Below are positions 13,995 to 24,800 of a stretch of 64,000 nt of DNA, piece by piece. The translations under genes were made by a program, and so were the position numbers. Position 1 is the first letter of the stretch. Every line of letters begins with the position of its first letter. Location of the stretch: assembly GCA_036872755.1 (NCBI GenBank), contig JAVHNS010000003.1, positions 744,001 to 808,000 on the forward strand, given 5' to 3'. The DNA comes from Orbilia blumenaviensis. Its lineage: Eukaryota; Ascomycota; Orbiliomycetes; Orbiliales; Orbiliaceae. The notes below the pieces were generated by a model. It worked only from the letters and a program-made list of their open reading frames with translations, was not told the origin of the DNA and ran no database searches.

Positions 13995-14710
13995 ACCCCC
14001 AAGAAACTTTTAGGAATAGTACCGAGGGTAACTAAATCTCTCGCTGGTGAGATACCGAGAAACAAATCGAGATCCCTAATGATCCCGAGCTAGAAGTCAT
14101 GTCAGCGGGGAAATTCGCGTTCTTGTTTTCATGAACATTCCATTGCTAATTCGTGAATTCAACCCCGGCTATGAAGCACTAGTATAAGGTCACGATCGTT
14201 CGAGAATTTTTTTTAGGGTGTGGGTGTGCCAGGGCTTCTTCGTATCTGATGTCAGTGCCGCTTCTCCTCAAGTTCCGCATTGAGTTTAGTCATCCAATCG
14301 TTTTGAAGAATCACAAAGGAAAAAAGGTGCACACGACACATGTGATGAGACCAGCAGCTGCCGCGTTGAAGCCCAACATGCATGGGCAACAAAAGTTGGT
14401 CTCACATTCTCAGATCGAGATTTCTAGTTGAAGGAGAAAATAAATATTTGAGATTGGCCAACGAAAAACCGTTCATTAGTGATCATTTGTTTTGTGTGAT
14501 CGTAGTGTATACATTATTAATGGTAAATATTATTATCGTCGAAAACCTTGAGTGAAGGAAAAACGCCAGAATTGAGCCCACGGCCGCCGTTGGCCATACC
14601 AGAAAAGAAGATAAAGGAAAACTTTGAAGACGCCGTATCCAACCAACCCATCCACTCGATAGTAATACAGGCCTAGCCGGCTGAAAAGCGCAAGAGAGTG
14701 CTGAAAACGC
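11495..14710. other. Long intergenic region, probable acuM promoter/5' UTR
   Basis: About 3.2 kb lie between the acuM start and the Fta7 stop. The part next to acuM (11495-12050) is rich in C/T-tract sequence on the coding strand, as in long fungal 5' UTRs. The remainder contains simple repeats: CTGCT near 12955-12990, an (AT)n run near 13221, CTTT near 13785, and a poly(A) of ~31 at 13957-13987. Existing short ORFs are low-complexity and not convincing. A long upstream region suits a regulatory gene, but no operator was identified. Confidence 0.5.
13957..13987. repeat. Poly(A) tract
   Basis: An uninterrupted run of about 31 A in intergenic DNA. It could be the tail of a retrocopy or simple slippage; no target-site duplication was seen around it. 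Confidence 0.85.
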
Positions 14711-16302
14711 CTATACACTCAAATCCATTAAATCCGCATACCGATCGCCTTTCATATTATAAAGCACATCATCGACAGCCGCCCTGGTACTCTGGATCCA
14801 CTCCGGAATATCCCCAAGGGCCTGTCTGTTCTTCGCGATCGAAGTTAAATGTTTCTCCAGCTGCGTCATGGTCGGCAAAAGCCCTTCATCATCCTTCAAT
14901 AGATCCCGCGCAATCGTGAAATCGCTCTCCGATTTATCACTACTCAGACGGATCTTATCGATCTCTAGTTGTAGCTGATCTGGATCCATAGGTGGCGCTT
15001 TAAGGGCCGGGATAAATTTCAGGGCTTTCTGCCTCCTGACTTCCTTCTCTGCCTTGGCATTCTTTTGGAGGGTGAGGAGCTGCCGTTCCTCGGCGTCCAG
15101 GAGACGTCGTTGCTTTGAAATTTCTTTTTGGAGCAGAGCGATCTGTCTCGCCTCTGGTTGGATCAGGGCATTCAGTTTCGCCTCTTCGTTGATAAGCCAT
15201 TCGTTGTTGAAGACCTTTTCAGACGACCCAGGAGGGATCTTTACTTTAGCGAGATTTCGCTCGAACCTGCAGTTTGACAAAACTGTTAACACGACTCGTT
15301 CCAGCCAAATAATTTGACATATCGTAAGGTAATAATGGAGGGGGAACAAGCACGATCAGTAAAAAATTAGAGTGTTTGTTGCATATTTTTCATCTCCATG
15401 GATGCCCTTTTTGAGCATGTAAGGGTTAAAAATATATCATCATCCGATGTTCCTCGTCTTACAATAAAATACAACTGGATTATAAAAATAAAATAAAAAT
15501 GAAGTACGAGTGTAAGCTTACCTCTGATAAGACCTCTCAAGAGTCTTCTGTGCCTCTTCGCGCTTCGCAGCTGACTTCAACGGCATGTCTGTAAGAACAG
15601 CACGTCCGACATCGCGAAGGAGCTTGGATAGCTCAGCTAGAGACGACTCTGAGATATTGACCCATTTACTGTCGATATCCTCAAGGAGGATCCTCTTCTT
15701 GCGAGCTACTAGATGAGGTGCTGTAGAGCCTTTTGTACCACAATTGTTAGTTGAATGTTTCCCAATAGAGTGATACCAACAGAAAGGAAACATCAGATAT
15801 AAAGGAGAATGGGATGGAATAAATCAGAAAGCACCAGAGGTGACAATTGTGTTAATCCTGCAGCGGGGTCTTAATCCGCCTCATCAACACGGACCAATGT
15901 ATATTTCATCATGGAACATCCAACTTGCACAACTTGCACAACTTGAAAGGAAAAATTTTTTCCCATCCAAGAAAAAGGGAATGAAAGCGACAGGGTGTCA
16001 TACCATTTTTTACAACTGCCCCAGCAACACGTCGTTTTTTCAATGCTGAAGGCCTAGTGGCATTATCCTCAGAAGCCTCTACCGAAGTCCTACGAGCCGG
16101 TCGTGTAGCGTCCGTCGATTTACGCTTGCCAGAGGTAGATGGACGTGCTGGTGCCTTCGCGGCAGGCTTAGCTACCCGTCCCGTCGACGCGGTTATCTTC
16201 TTCGATGGAACTCTGCGTGGTGGGCGAGGCTGTTCTTTGATATTAGTACTTTTTCTCGCGTTCTAGAAAAGAAGAAGAAAGAGGAGGGAGCACACATACC
16301 AT
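14711..16302 (-). CDS. fta7: Kinetochore protein Fta7 / CENP-Q homologue
   Basis: This matches the Fta7/CENP-Q (Okp1) family, a coiled-coil subunit of the inner-kinetochore COMA/Sim4 (CCAN) complex. Exons 16300-16302, 16004-16262, 15522-15729 and 14711-15266 join in frame to 341 residues. The N-terminal ~85 residues are basic and disordered (KSTNIKEQPRPPRRVPSKK, repeated RPA/KPA), as is usual for DNA- or nucleosome-proximal tails. The middle has RKKRILLEDIDSKW, and the rest is charged and helical, with GSSEKVFNNEWLINEEAKL followed by a Gln/Glu/Lys-rich coiled coil. The model needs an intron directly after the start codon (16263-16299, 37 nt, GTATGT...CTAG), which is unusually short, so the exact N-terminus is uncertain. 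Divergent from the mitochondrial ribosomal gene at 16737. Confidence 0.75.
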
Positions 16303-16736
16303 GATGATGTTGTGGAGTGAAAACTTAAACAATCGAAAGAAACGGAGACTGTCCTATTCCTTTCGATTGTTCCCCCAAAGGCGCTTCACATTCTCGTGGA
16401 TGATGATGATAGCAAAACAACAAGAGAAGGAAAGAAGAGGAAGAAGAGAGTTTTCTCTGAAGGAAGAGAAGAGAGAAAAAAAAGACGAGATGAGGTTCAA
16501 AGAATTTTTGTGTGTGGCACTTCGCTTGTTTACATTTTTTTTCCACAGCAGAAAAAGAAGAAAAGAAAAGCACCCCAACCCAGATCGGTCTTGGCGTTTC
16601 TCGTTTGGAGCAGACGACAAAGAACTTCGACGAAAAACATGAAACGTCGGTGAAAGAAGATATCGAGATATCCCCCAGTTATTACAACCACCAACCCCCC
16701 GGTATCGGTTGATCACCCACTAAACTTCACATCGGG
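16303..16736. promoter_or_regulatory. Shared bidirectional promoter of Fta7 and mL43
   Basis: These 434 bases separate two divergent start codons, so they must serve both transcripts. The sequence is purine-rich (GAAGAA/GGAAAG tracts) on the plus strand. No known factor site was recognised. Confidence 0.6.
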
Positions 16737-17468
16737 ATGCCGTCGCCGACGTCGCGCATGAGATGGCTTAGAGCCGTACGTCATTGTCCTCTTTTCTATC
16801 CAATATCAATTGTAACAAAGAAGAAGACAAAGGACTAACAAAACCGAGTCTCGAACAGAAGCTCTACTCCGTCCGCAACGGCACAGGCGCCGCAATCCTC
16901 CCTCCAAATATCTCACGGATAGCCCTGAGCTTCAACTATAAGAGCAACAATGGGCATATGGGTCCTAGGTACTACTATCCCGAAGCCTTTACTAGAACAG
17001 ATAAAAAAGAAAAAGAGAGATGGGATATCTAACGCCGTTATCTACAACAGAAAATTCTTCCGTGAATGCCTTCCCCGCCTAAAATACCACAACCCAGAGG
17101 TCGACATGATCGTAACCCGAAAAGATGCCCTTGAGGGCCCAGCAACTCTCACAATACACTTCTCAGACGTACCTGTAGACTCCAAATTGCAGTTCAAGAA
17201 GAAGCAGACAGCTCCTGTAGTCAGAGAAACTACGTCAACAATAGACATCGACATGTTGAACAGGTTCCCGGACGATATTATGGATGAGTTAGTACAGAAG
17301 ACTTCAGCGACACTGTATTCTGAACCACCCAGGCCGGCGGAGTTGGAGGAGGAAGCTGAATATCTGGCTAAGAAGCGGGAAAGGGAGCTTGAAGAAAAGT
17401 TCAAACTGCAGAGAGCAGATAGGAGGAAGAATAAGCAGAATGATTTGGAAGGCGCCATCTTAGCGTAA
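16737..17468 (+). CDS. MRPL51: Mitochondrial large ribosomal subunit protein mL43 (MRPL51 family)
   Basis: This is a component of the mitoribosome large subunit with the L51/S25/CI-B8 thioredoxin-like domain. Three exons (16737-16775, 16859-16968, 17051-17468) give 188 residues. The joins restore the family pattern: RNGTGAAILPPNISRIALSFNY, then HMGPR joined to KFFRECLPRLKYHNPEVDM, and the ATLTIHFSD strand. The C-terminal ~70 residues are a charged tail (EEEAEYLAKKRERELEEKF) typical of fungal members. The start gives a short basic N-terminus (MPSPTSRMRWLRA) consistent with mitochondrial import. It faces Fta7 across a shared promoter. Confidence 0.88.
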
Positions 17469-17958
17469 ACTCGTATTCCGTATACCCGGCAGGAGGAAGG
17501 TCTGCATGTATTATACTACTACAATGAGCGACTCTCTACCCGAAAGGGCTTGACTGTATATATTATCAAAATCATCTGAATTAAACATTTGATTTCATGA
17601 CCACAACTTCACTTTCCACCAAGAAAAATACACACGTAGAATACAGGACAGTATGTACAAATCCCAAATCCATTCTCAGGAGAACCAGATGATAAAAAAA
17701 GCCATCTTTCTTCTCTACAAATTGCCCTTCAACCCGCACCCCAGTATCACAGCAATGATAAAATCAGTAAAAACTAATGAAAAACACAAGCCCCTATTAT
17801 CTAACAGAGGCGCCCATGGAAAAGCCTTTATCCTAATAGCAATAAGTAAACCCATAAAAACAAACAGCATTCAATCATGCATTCCAACATATGGGAATGA
17901 AGGCATAAAGAAAAATAGAGAGGGCTCGCCCTCAATCATGTCATGTCATATATTAAAG
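17469..17958. other. Convergent 3' intergenic region
   Basis: The mL43 gene (plus) and GET2 (minus) end here tail to tail, so the 490 bases hold both 3' UTRs and poly(A) signals. One 105-residue ORF is present but is Lys/Asn/Ser-rich and not protein-like. Confidence 0.5.
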
Positions 17959-19245
17959 TTACGGCATTAAAGGTATTTCATCATCAACTACAAACCAAGT
18001 ATTAACCCAGGCCGAGAAGCCAATGGTAAAAACAATGATCAAAGCGTCCTGCCAGACTGTAGAGAACAACTTGATGTAATGCGAAAAGGTGATCAACATA
18101 GTCCCTAGAGGAGGAGGAAGGAACCGTGAGATGGTGGTTAGGATCAAGCTGGGTGGCGGACCTCCTCTCTCTACCAACAGATATCGAGTGGACTGCAGAA
18201 CTAATTCCATGGTGGCAAAGTACCAGAACAAAGGCTATATCATATGTTAGCAATCACCACACACCACCAAGTTGAGAATATGGACTAGATAAAGAACTTA
18301 CAATTTTCTGGTTTCCCTCAAACTGAATTCTCTCTTCTTTCGTCCCTGTAAATCTTTGGGGCAAACTAAGGACAGCATAGATCCCCAACAAAATAGAACA
18401 CAAGATATGCAGAAAAGTGAACCACTTAGCATACCGCGACTCCTGGACTGCCGGCTGCTCGGGTCCAGCTCCCCCCAGCATGGCACTCAACAGGTCCGGC
18501 GGAAGCCCTCCAGCTCCATTACCACCAGCACCAGGAGGGGGCATCCCAGGCATCCCAGGCATCCCAGGCATCCCAGGCATTCCACCAGCACCGCCAAGCA
18601 TCTGCTGCATCATCTGTAATAACGGATCGTTCGCCATGTCCTGCGAGGGAGGCCCGGCTCCAAACGGCGAAGCACCAGGGGGACCTCCAAAGAGCGGATG
18701 GCCTTGCATCATCTGTGCTATTTGGTCATTATCGAGCGAGAATTCGGGTTGTGAGGGTGGTGTCGGTGGGAGTATGTTATTCGGGACATCGCGAGGTCGG
18801 TTATTCGGCTTATAGAAATGTTCGGAAACATCGAGTTCCTGATCTGATACGGGTTCGACTGTTGTTCTTGGTGCAGGAGAAGGGGAAACGTCGGTATCTA
18901 ATACCATCGGAACAGCCAGGTTAGCACCTATCACAAACCGAGCACATGATGACAGATCGTCCTCCCCAACAAACATCGGGCGAATCAAAAGACAGCAGAA
19001 CAGAACAAAAACGGGTTGAAAAAAAAGGGTCCCATACCATCTTTCTTGTAATCGTCCTTGAAGCCAGCGGCAGTACGCTGCGTTTGTGTGATCTTTCGTA
19101 ATCTATCGGCGCCCTGCCCCACCTTCGCCTTTCGCATTTCACGGCGGATGCGCGCCTGTTCGCTGACGGAAAGAGGGGTCATTTGCGCCAGCGAGGCGTC
19201 GGATGGAGTGGTAACCTCGGGTACTTCGGGAGTAGAATCGGACAT
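17959..19245 (-). CDS. GET2: GET complex subunit GET2 (CAML-like), tail-anchored protein receptor in the ER membrane
   Basis: With GET1 this forms the ER receptor that accepts tail-anchored proteins from GET3. Exons 19038-19245, 18302-18927 and 17959-18234 join in frame to 369 residues. The cytosolic N-terminus has the GET3-binding basic motif SEQARIRREMRKAKVGQGADRLRKIT (residues ~27-52). A disordered linker follows, rich in Pro/Gly/Met, with a PGM tripeptide repeat. Three hydrophobic segments close the protein: WFTFLHILCSILLGIYAVLSL, LFWYFATMELVLQSTRYLLV and ALIIVFTIGFSAWVNTWFVV, matching the three-TM topology of the family. The start has the family-typical short acidic lead (MSDSTPEVPEV). 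Confidence 0.85.
18541..18591. repeat. 9-bp coding tandem repeat in GET2
   Basis: Near-perfect tandem copies of a 9-bp unit on the plus strand (GCATCCCAG) encode Met-Pro-Gly repeats in the GET2 linker on the minus strand. The final unit has diverged. The length is probably polymorphic between strains. Confidence 0.85.
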
Positions 19246-20503
19246 GACGCCTAACGGGAGGGTTGGGAGAACGAGGCTGAGTGAGTCGGAAGGAAGTGAT
19301 CCGTAAAGGGTGGTAGTGGGTGCGTGAGAGTGAACGTGAGTGGGTGTCGTGGGATGTATAGGAAGTAGTAGTGTGTAGGTAGTCGGGATGGGTGTTTTGG
19401 TGTTGAGCCCGCCGGCGCGCAGAGCTTTTTTTACTTCTTGTCAGTTCAAAGACAACAGCAACTTCGAGGTTCAGGTGATTTCGTCTTTTATAGAAAAGGC
19501 TTCTTTTGAAAACGGGGACGAAAAATCATAAAATATGCACGGTTTGGATGATATTGCCAAGTTGCATTTTAGTTGACAGCTTGCCAGCAGCGAAGCAGTC
19601 TTATTGGTTCATGAATTCATGGTATTCTCGCCGGCTTCCGACGAACACTGCAGTATAGTACTGAAAAACTTAATCACGAAGCCCTCTTTTTAAAATATCC
19701 ACCGTGAGCTTCGAGTTCTAGAAGGATGTCACAGGATTTCATGCAGAAGGTTGCTCTTGATGTAGGTATATGTACGAGGCCATGTGGCTTCATCGTCGAT
19801 GCATCCTGACGTTATATTGGACTGACAATGTAATATTAGATACAGCTTAGCTAGCCAGCACGGAACGGCGCCCTGCCTTGAATCCTCGATGCACTTTGTT
19901 CTATTAGTCAAAAGCATGTAGCCTCCCCCCCCCCTTGTAAATAGCATGTGAAAGAAAACAAGAAGAAGGCATTGCATCGGGTCAAATCAAAATAAAATAA
20001 AATAAGATAAAATAAGATAAGATTGAAAGAAATTAAAAAACACCGAAGAAGAATACTTTTAGACGTCACGGCTCTTGTTTTATAGCCAACATATGAGGAA
20101 AGCAAAGTCCAGTGAATATAGATGCTAAAAGATAAAGTGTTTTTGTTTTCTTCAAGGAGACTAGACAGCTGACAAAAATAATACTCCAAGGCAGAAAATG
20201 AGGGGTGAACGATATTGCATTAAACACACTAAGGAGACCGTTGCTCGTAGTCGCATATACGCCGTTAATGAATGAGCGAAAGCAGAAAAATTATATATAT
20301 AGAAAGACCATACTCCAATCAAGAAAATCCGCGCTGATGCCTTACCGTAGCCGTCCCAATATGCCAAAAAGGAAATACATTAAGAGATACTATGGGGATA
20401 TAAAAGTGGAGAAGGGTATCTGAGCGAAGGCCAAATGAATCGATGCAGGTTGCCGACCCGAGGAGAAGAGGAAGTGAATGTCCTGGACATCCCTGTGGGC
20501 ACG
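19246..20503. other. Intergenic region between GET2 start and bHLH stop
   Basis: This 1.26-kb spacer holds the GET2 promoter and the bHLH 3' UTR. It contains a short C run at 19926-19934 and AAAAT/AAGAT repeats near 19990-20025. The ORFs are short and AT-rich, and no gene is supported. Confidence 0.5.
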
Positions 20504-21819
20504 TTATGGAGCGCCACCGAGCTGTTTGACGCGCAACTGTAGGGACTTATTGCCAGCTTCTAGCTCCTCAAGAAAATTGGCTGCATGTATCAGAATGGCG
20601 CTCTTGCTATACCCGCCTCCTCTTAGGTCTGGAACCAAATTGCAGAGGTCATCGAATCCTTCTCTGATGAGATTCCGCCTCTTTTGCTCGCTCTGGATGT
20701 GATTCTCACGCTTCTGGGCCTCCGACAAGTTTTCTCTCTTGGGACCCTTTGGTTTCTTCTTTTTCTTTTGTTTAGAAGCAGTGGGACTCGCTAGATCGTC
20801 TTTTGTGACCATCGATTTCGATCTCGGTCGTGCCGGATGTGGGCTTGACGATGAGGATTCCAAGTCGTCATCTTCCTCTGAAGTTTTTCTATGGAAAGAT
20901 TTTCTTCTTTTCGATGGTGAAACTATGGATTCTTCGTCTTCTAATACTTTTATCCCAGGATATGATCGGTTCTCAGAAGGAGAGTTGACGGTGGTATTCG
21001 CTGCCGTTGTGTTCCCGGAGTAACCTCCCTTAGCCAGCATTGCCATAGCTCTCTCAACCAGCATATCTTCCTTCTTCGAGTGGACTTCCTTAGCCACTGC
21101 GCCCGAATAACCGCCAAACTTGAAGTTCGGATCCGAACCCCATTGCAGTCCTGGGATTGACAGATGTGGTCGTTCGGTAATAGCGGGAGCTGTCTTCGCC
21201 GAAGCGATCTGGTGTAACGCAGCAAAGGGGTCCAAGTTGATTTCTGTCGGAGCTATCGATGAGACTGGAGCTGCTTTGTTGGTCTTGTCGTCATCCCCTT
21301 GCTTTAGTGCAAAAGTACTCCGTTCCGAGCTTAGTGGCGTTGTAACCATATTCGTCGAAAGGAGAGCCGTTGGATTAGTCGTCGGTTGCAGTGGGTATTC
21401 GGTTGTAGTATCTTCATGCCAACCCCACATCATCGGGTCCGGCATCTTCGAATCAAAGAACGTCATCTTTGGGTCGAATACAAAGGCGCTGTCGGCCCCT
21501 GACCCGACCTTGTCGAGGAAGTCTGCGAAAGCGCTGCTTTCCTGGTCATCGAGAAGAGATGGACCCGACGCCGGGGCCGGCGGTGGCGATGCGAACGAGG
21601 CATGGAAGAAGGACGAGTTGTCAAACTCGGGGACTGTTCAGTTTTGCGAGGTTAGCCTGCACGATCGACGATCAAAATTCCCCGTGGGTGGCACGTTTTG
21701 AGAGAGCATGGGTCTTGACGTTGGCGAACAAGAGCCCTGGATGGCGTTACAAGGCGATATGGATACTTACAGGAGAAAGGATTCGTCATCATTGGAGGCG
21801 ACCGAGCGGTCATTCTCAT
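20504..21819 (-). CDS. bHLH transcription factor
   Basis: Two exons (21771-21819 and 20504-21633; intron with GTAAGT donor and CAG acceptor) give 392 residues. The C-terminal ~75 residues are a clear basic helix-loop-helix: NHIQSEQKRRNLIREGF (basic region and helix 1, with the His and Arg residues expected for E-box contact), a loop with DLRGGG, then helix 2 YSKSAILIHAANFLEELEAG. It is preceded by a KKKKKPKGPKRE nuclear-localisation-like stretch. The N-terminal ~290 residues are Ser/Thr/Pro-rich and disordered. The gene is related to widespread fungal single-bHLH regulators, but I cannot assign an orthologue or target genes. The ATG at 21819 is chosen because it opens the frame spliced to FPEFDNSSFFHASF; the frame continues upstream, so an earlier start is possible. 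Confidence 0.82.
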
Positions 21820-24800
21820 TGTCGTCACTCCGACACCCTCGGGATTGTGGGGATTGAGGTTGAAATGGTCGTCAACGGGGTCGAATGCACTGATTTCGGA
21901 GCCGTTCGAAGCCGATTTCTTCGACGCCACGTTTCTAACGTTTAAATTCGATAAAAGGGTATCCTGGCGAAACCGCTCGATATATAGGATGACTGTTGAA
22001 TTCGAATGCCCGGGGGGGGATGAAGATTTTTTTTTCTTTTGTTTTGGAGCTGCAGAAACAGGCAGACGTTGTGGATATTGCAGTGCCCGGAGTTGCTTGA
22101 AGCTAAAGTCCCCGAAGCTTATGCAGCATCCGCTTTCGAAATTGGTATTATATCCGACCCAGGAAAAGGCGAAGCAAGCGAACAGGTTCAGGTCCCAAGG
22201 AATCTTTGAAATGGGCAACGGATTCGAGAAACCCGGTATTCGTCCGGTCGTAGAATTGGAAGGATGGCTTTTCCCCAGACTTTCGAAGAGGCAAGCGGGC
22301 GGAGGAAAATGTCTTTTTCTTATAAAAAAATTTTGAGATGGCGGAGCCGACTAGGTTTTAACGTTTTGAGGTTCCAAGAAGCCGGGGTTGGTGGAGAGTA
22401 AAAGCAATATCGAACCGCGTGACAGGCGACGAAATCGTGGCACCCGCAACAAGGGAGAGAGCAGGAAAAAATAAAATAAAAATAGGTAAAATATGTAATC
22501 GAACGAACGAACAAGAGGACAGATTTTTGTAAGGCTGGAGGTCCAGAATGTGGGGGAGAGAAGTGCTTAAAATAATACTCGGGGTAATAGTAGGTAATGT
22601 AATAAAATAGTCGCCCTGATGTGAGACTTGGTCGAGTATTAGCTGTATTACGGTACGTAGACTCTGAGCTGTGCAGTGCAGTGCAGCGCAGTACACTACA
22701 CTACACTACAGGACAGTACGTACAATTCAGTAGTACTCGGTACAGTGCAAACCTCTAAGTCTCTGCTGCAGAAGCCCTCGACTTGGCGGTAGATTTGTCG
22801 CCTTGGGAATAGTGGAGCTAGTGAATGATGCAGCTTCGAATGCAGCTAAGTCTGGTCAGCGGGCTCTGAAGACACAGGGTTCTCTTGCTCCAACTGCAGC
22901 AACTAGACCAAGTGAACCACACTCGTTCCCAATATTGCAGTGTGGAGGGGTCGTGATCTTGATCCTTTTGAGCTTCCTGAGGTCCCCGTCGTAGTGGAAT
23001 CTGGCGAAGCCCGATGGTTAAGGAAGGCTTTAGCTTTCGAGATACCGATCGATTCTGATGAATGCAGTTGAGCCTCTGTTATTTTTCAATGCGACAGCGC
23101 AGATGCTTGATACAGGCTCCTTTTTGGGACAACTGATGAAATAACGTGCACGTAGTGTGGGTCAGGTTAGGGCTAACGAGATCTCTCGATTAAAATTGCA
23201 AGAGCGAGAGACTTGGTCGAAGTCAGAAAACAAAAACAGCTTGGGGTTCGTCGGTTCTGTGGTACCTCTCGCTCTCGAGGTACAAAACTTCAGACGGCTG
23301 CGCTAGCCGACGTATATATAAATTTCCGGCTGTCAAGTTCCTTACCCAGGCTAAGTTGGAGCCGCCAGTTGCGCAAGATCCGGGACTCTCGACCTCTTTG
23401 ACTAAGCTTCGTTTCGAAAGGGCTTGCCAGGGTAGTTAAAACAGGTCGCGATCCCACGGCTCAATTTTTTTTGACAGTATGCAGAAGTGGATATTGAGAG
23501 CTGCAGGCGCAGGAAGGAATTTACCGAATTCCTAGCTTCGTATATAATGGATCGGGAGGGCTATAGCAAACGAAGCGTCCACGACAAAACCGGCACCGTC
23601 GGCTGTTGGCTAAAGTTGAAGGAATGGATGGGAGCGAACCAGACGAGGAAATATTATAATGAGGAACGTAATGCGCAGGCCAGGCTTGCTTGCACGGTGT
23701 GGGATGGATATATGTATTATTATATTATACGACCCTTGGACCCGATACGGCGGATGCAGTTGAATTTGAGATACAGTTGGACTCAGAACGGGGTATCTGC
23801 GGGGCTCTTCAGGATTGGGTTCGATCAGAGACAGGAGCAAGAAGCAAGGAAGGAAACCGCAACTGGAACGTAGATGTTTCTCCTCTCCTTAAAGACCTGT
23901 TGACCTCGACCTCGACTTCAAATCACGGAGCCCGTTAATTCTCTTAGCCCGTTCCAGGATTGAGGGCGGGTCAGGGCTACCCCGCAAAAGAGGTATGTTC
24001 ATCCGTCTTCAAGCTGGCAGCGAACAATTTAATCCGTAGTCCAATTTCATGGCCACTATAGCCCCATACGCATATGAAGCGCAATATCGACTGGTGCGGG
24101 CACAGACCAAGCCCTCCTCGTTCCTCTCCTATCTTCAGGCATCTACGGAGCCGGTCTTGGTCTTGGGTTGGAGATTTGATGGTCCTCCCGCGCCACTGTA
24201 GCAGATGATCCGATTTTATCCTTGTCATGCATGCAAGCGCAGGAACAGGCCGTCCTTCACATTCTTCCCCAGCGGGTCTCTTAGGGTAAACCTCGCGGGC
24301 ACACGCACGCACGTACGCTTGCTTCGGAGCACACGAACGAACCGCAATTAACGGGTCTCAGACCATTGCATCGTGAGGTCCTAAATATACAATTCGAAAC
24401 GGTCTGAGGGCTTTTGCTGCCTTCGACGCCCTTGGGCCCTCTGGAATTGCTTGCCCGATGCATGTTTCTTATTCGATGGTGGGGCACACGTTGAACTGCA
24501 TCTATCCCGCTGGCATGGGAAGCTTCTCATTTTCAGGACCTATCCTCCTGCCGAAATCGATCATTGCCAATTCTCAGTTCCTGATTTTAAGCAGCTAGAA
24601 TGTTCGTCTTGTTTCTCGCGAAACATCTGCTAACAATGCAATGCATTCAAGACGTTTATCGATACGTCAGGTTCCCAAGGGCAGGCGGTGACCAAAAGCA
24701 ATATAACTCTGTCCGTTAGTTCGCATGGCAGGCCCATATCGAGAGATTTGCTTACCTTGCGCCAGTATCATGAAGGGATGCCCATCTCATCGTCGAACGC

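Noticed and set aside
17042..17458. 138-residue minus-strand ORF opposite mL43
   Set aside because: Antisense shadow of the mitochondrial ribosomal gene, Ser/Leu-rich.
23487..23873. 128-residue ORF in the gene desert
   Set aside because: It has no recognisable domain, the composition resembles random reading, and no introns or neighbouring exons support it.
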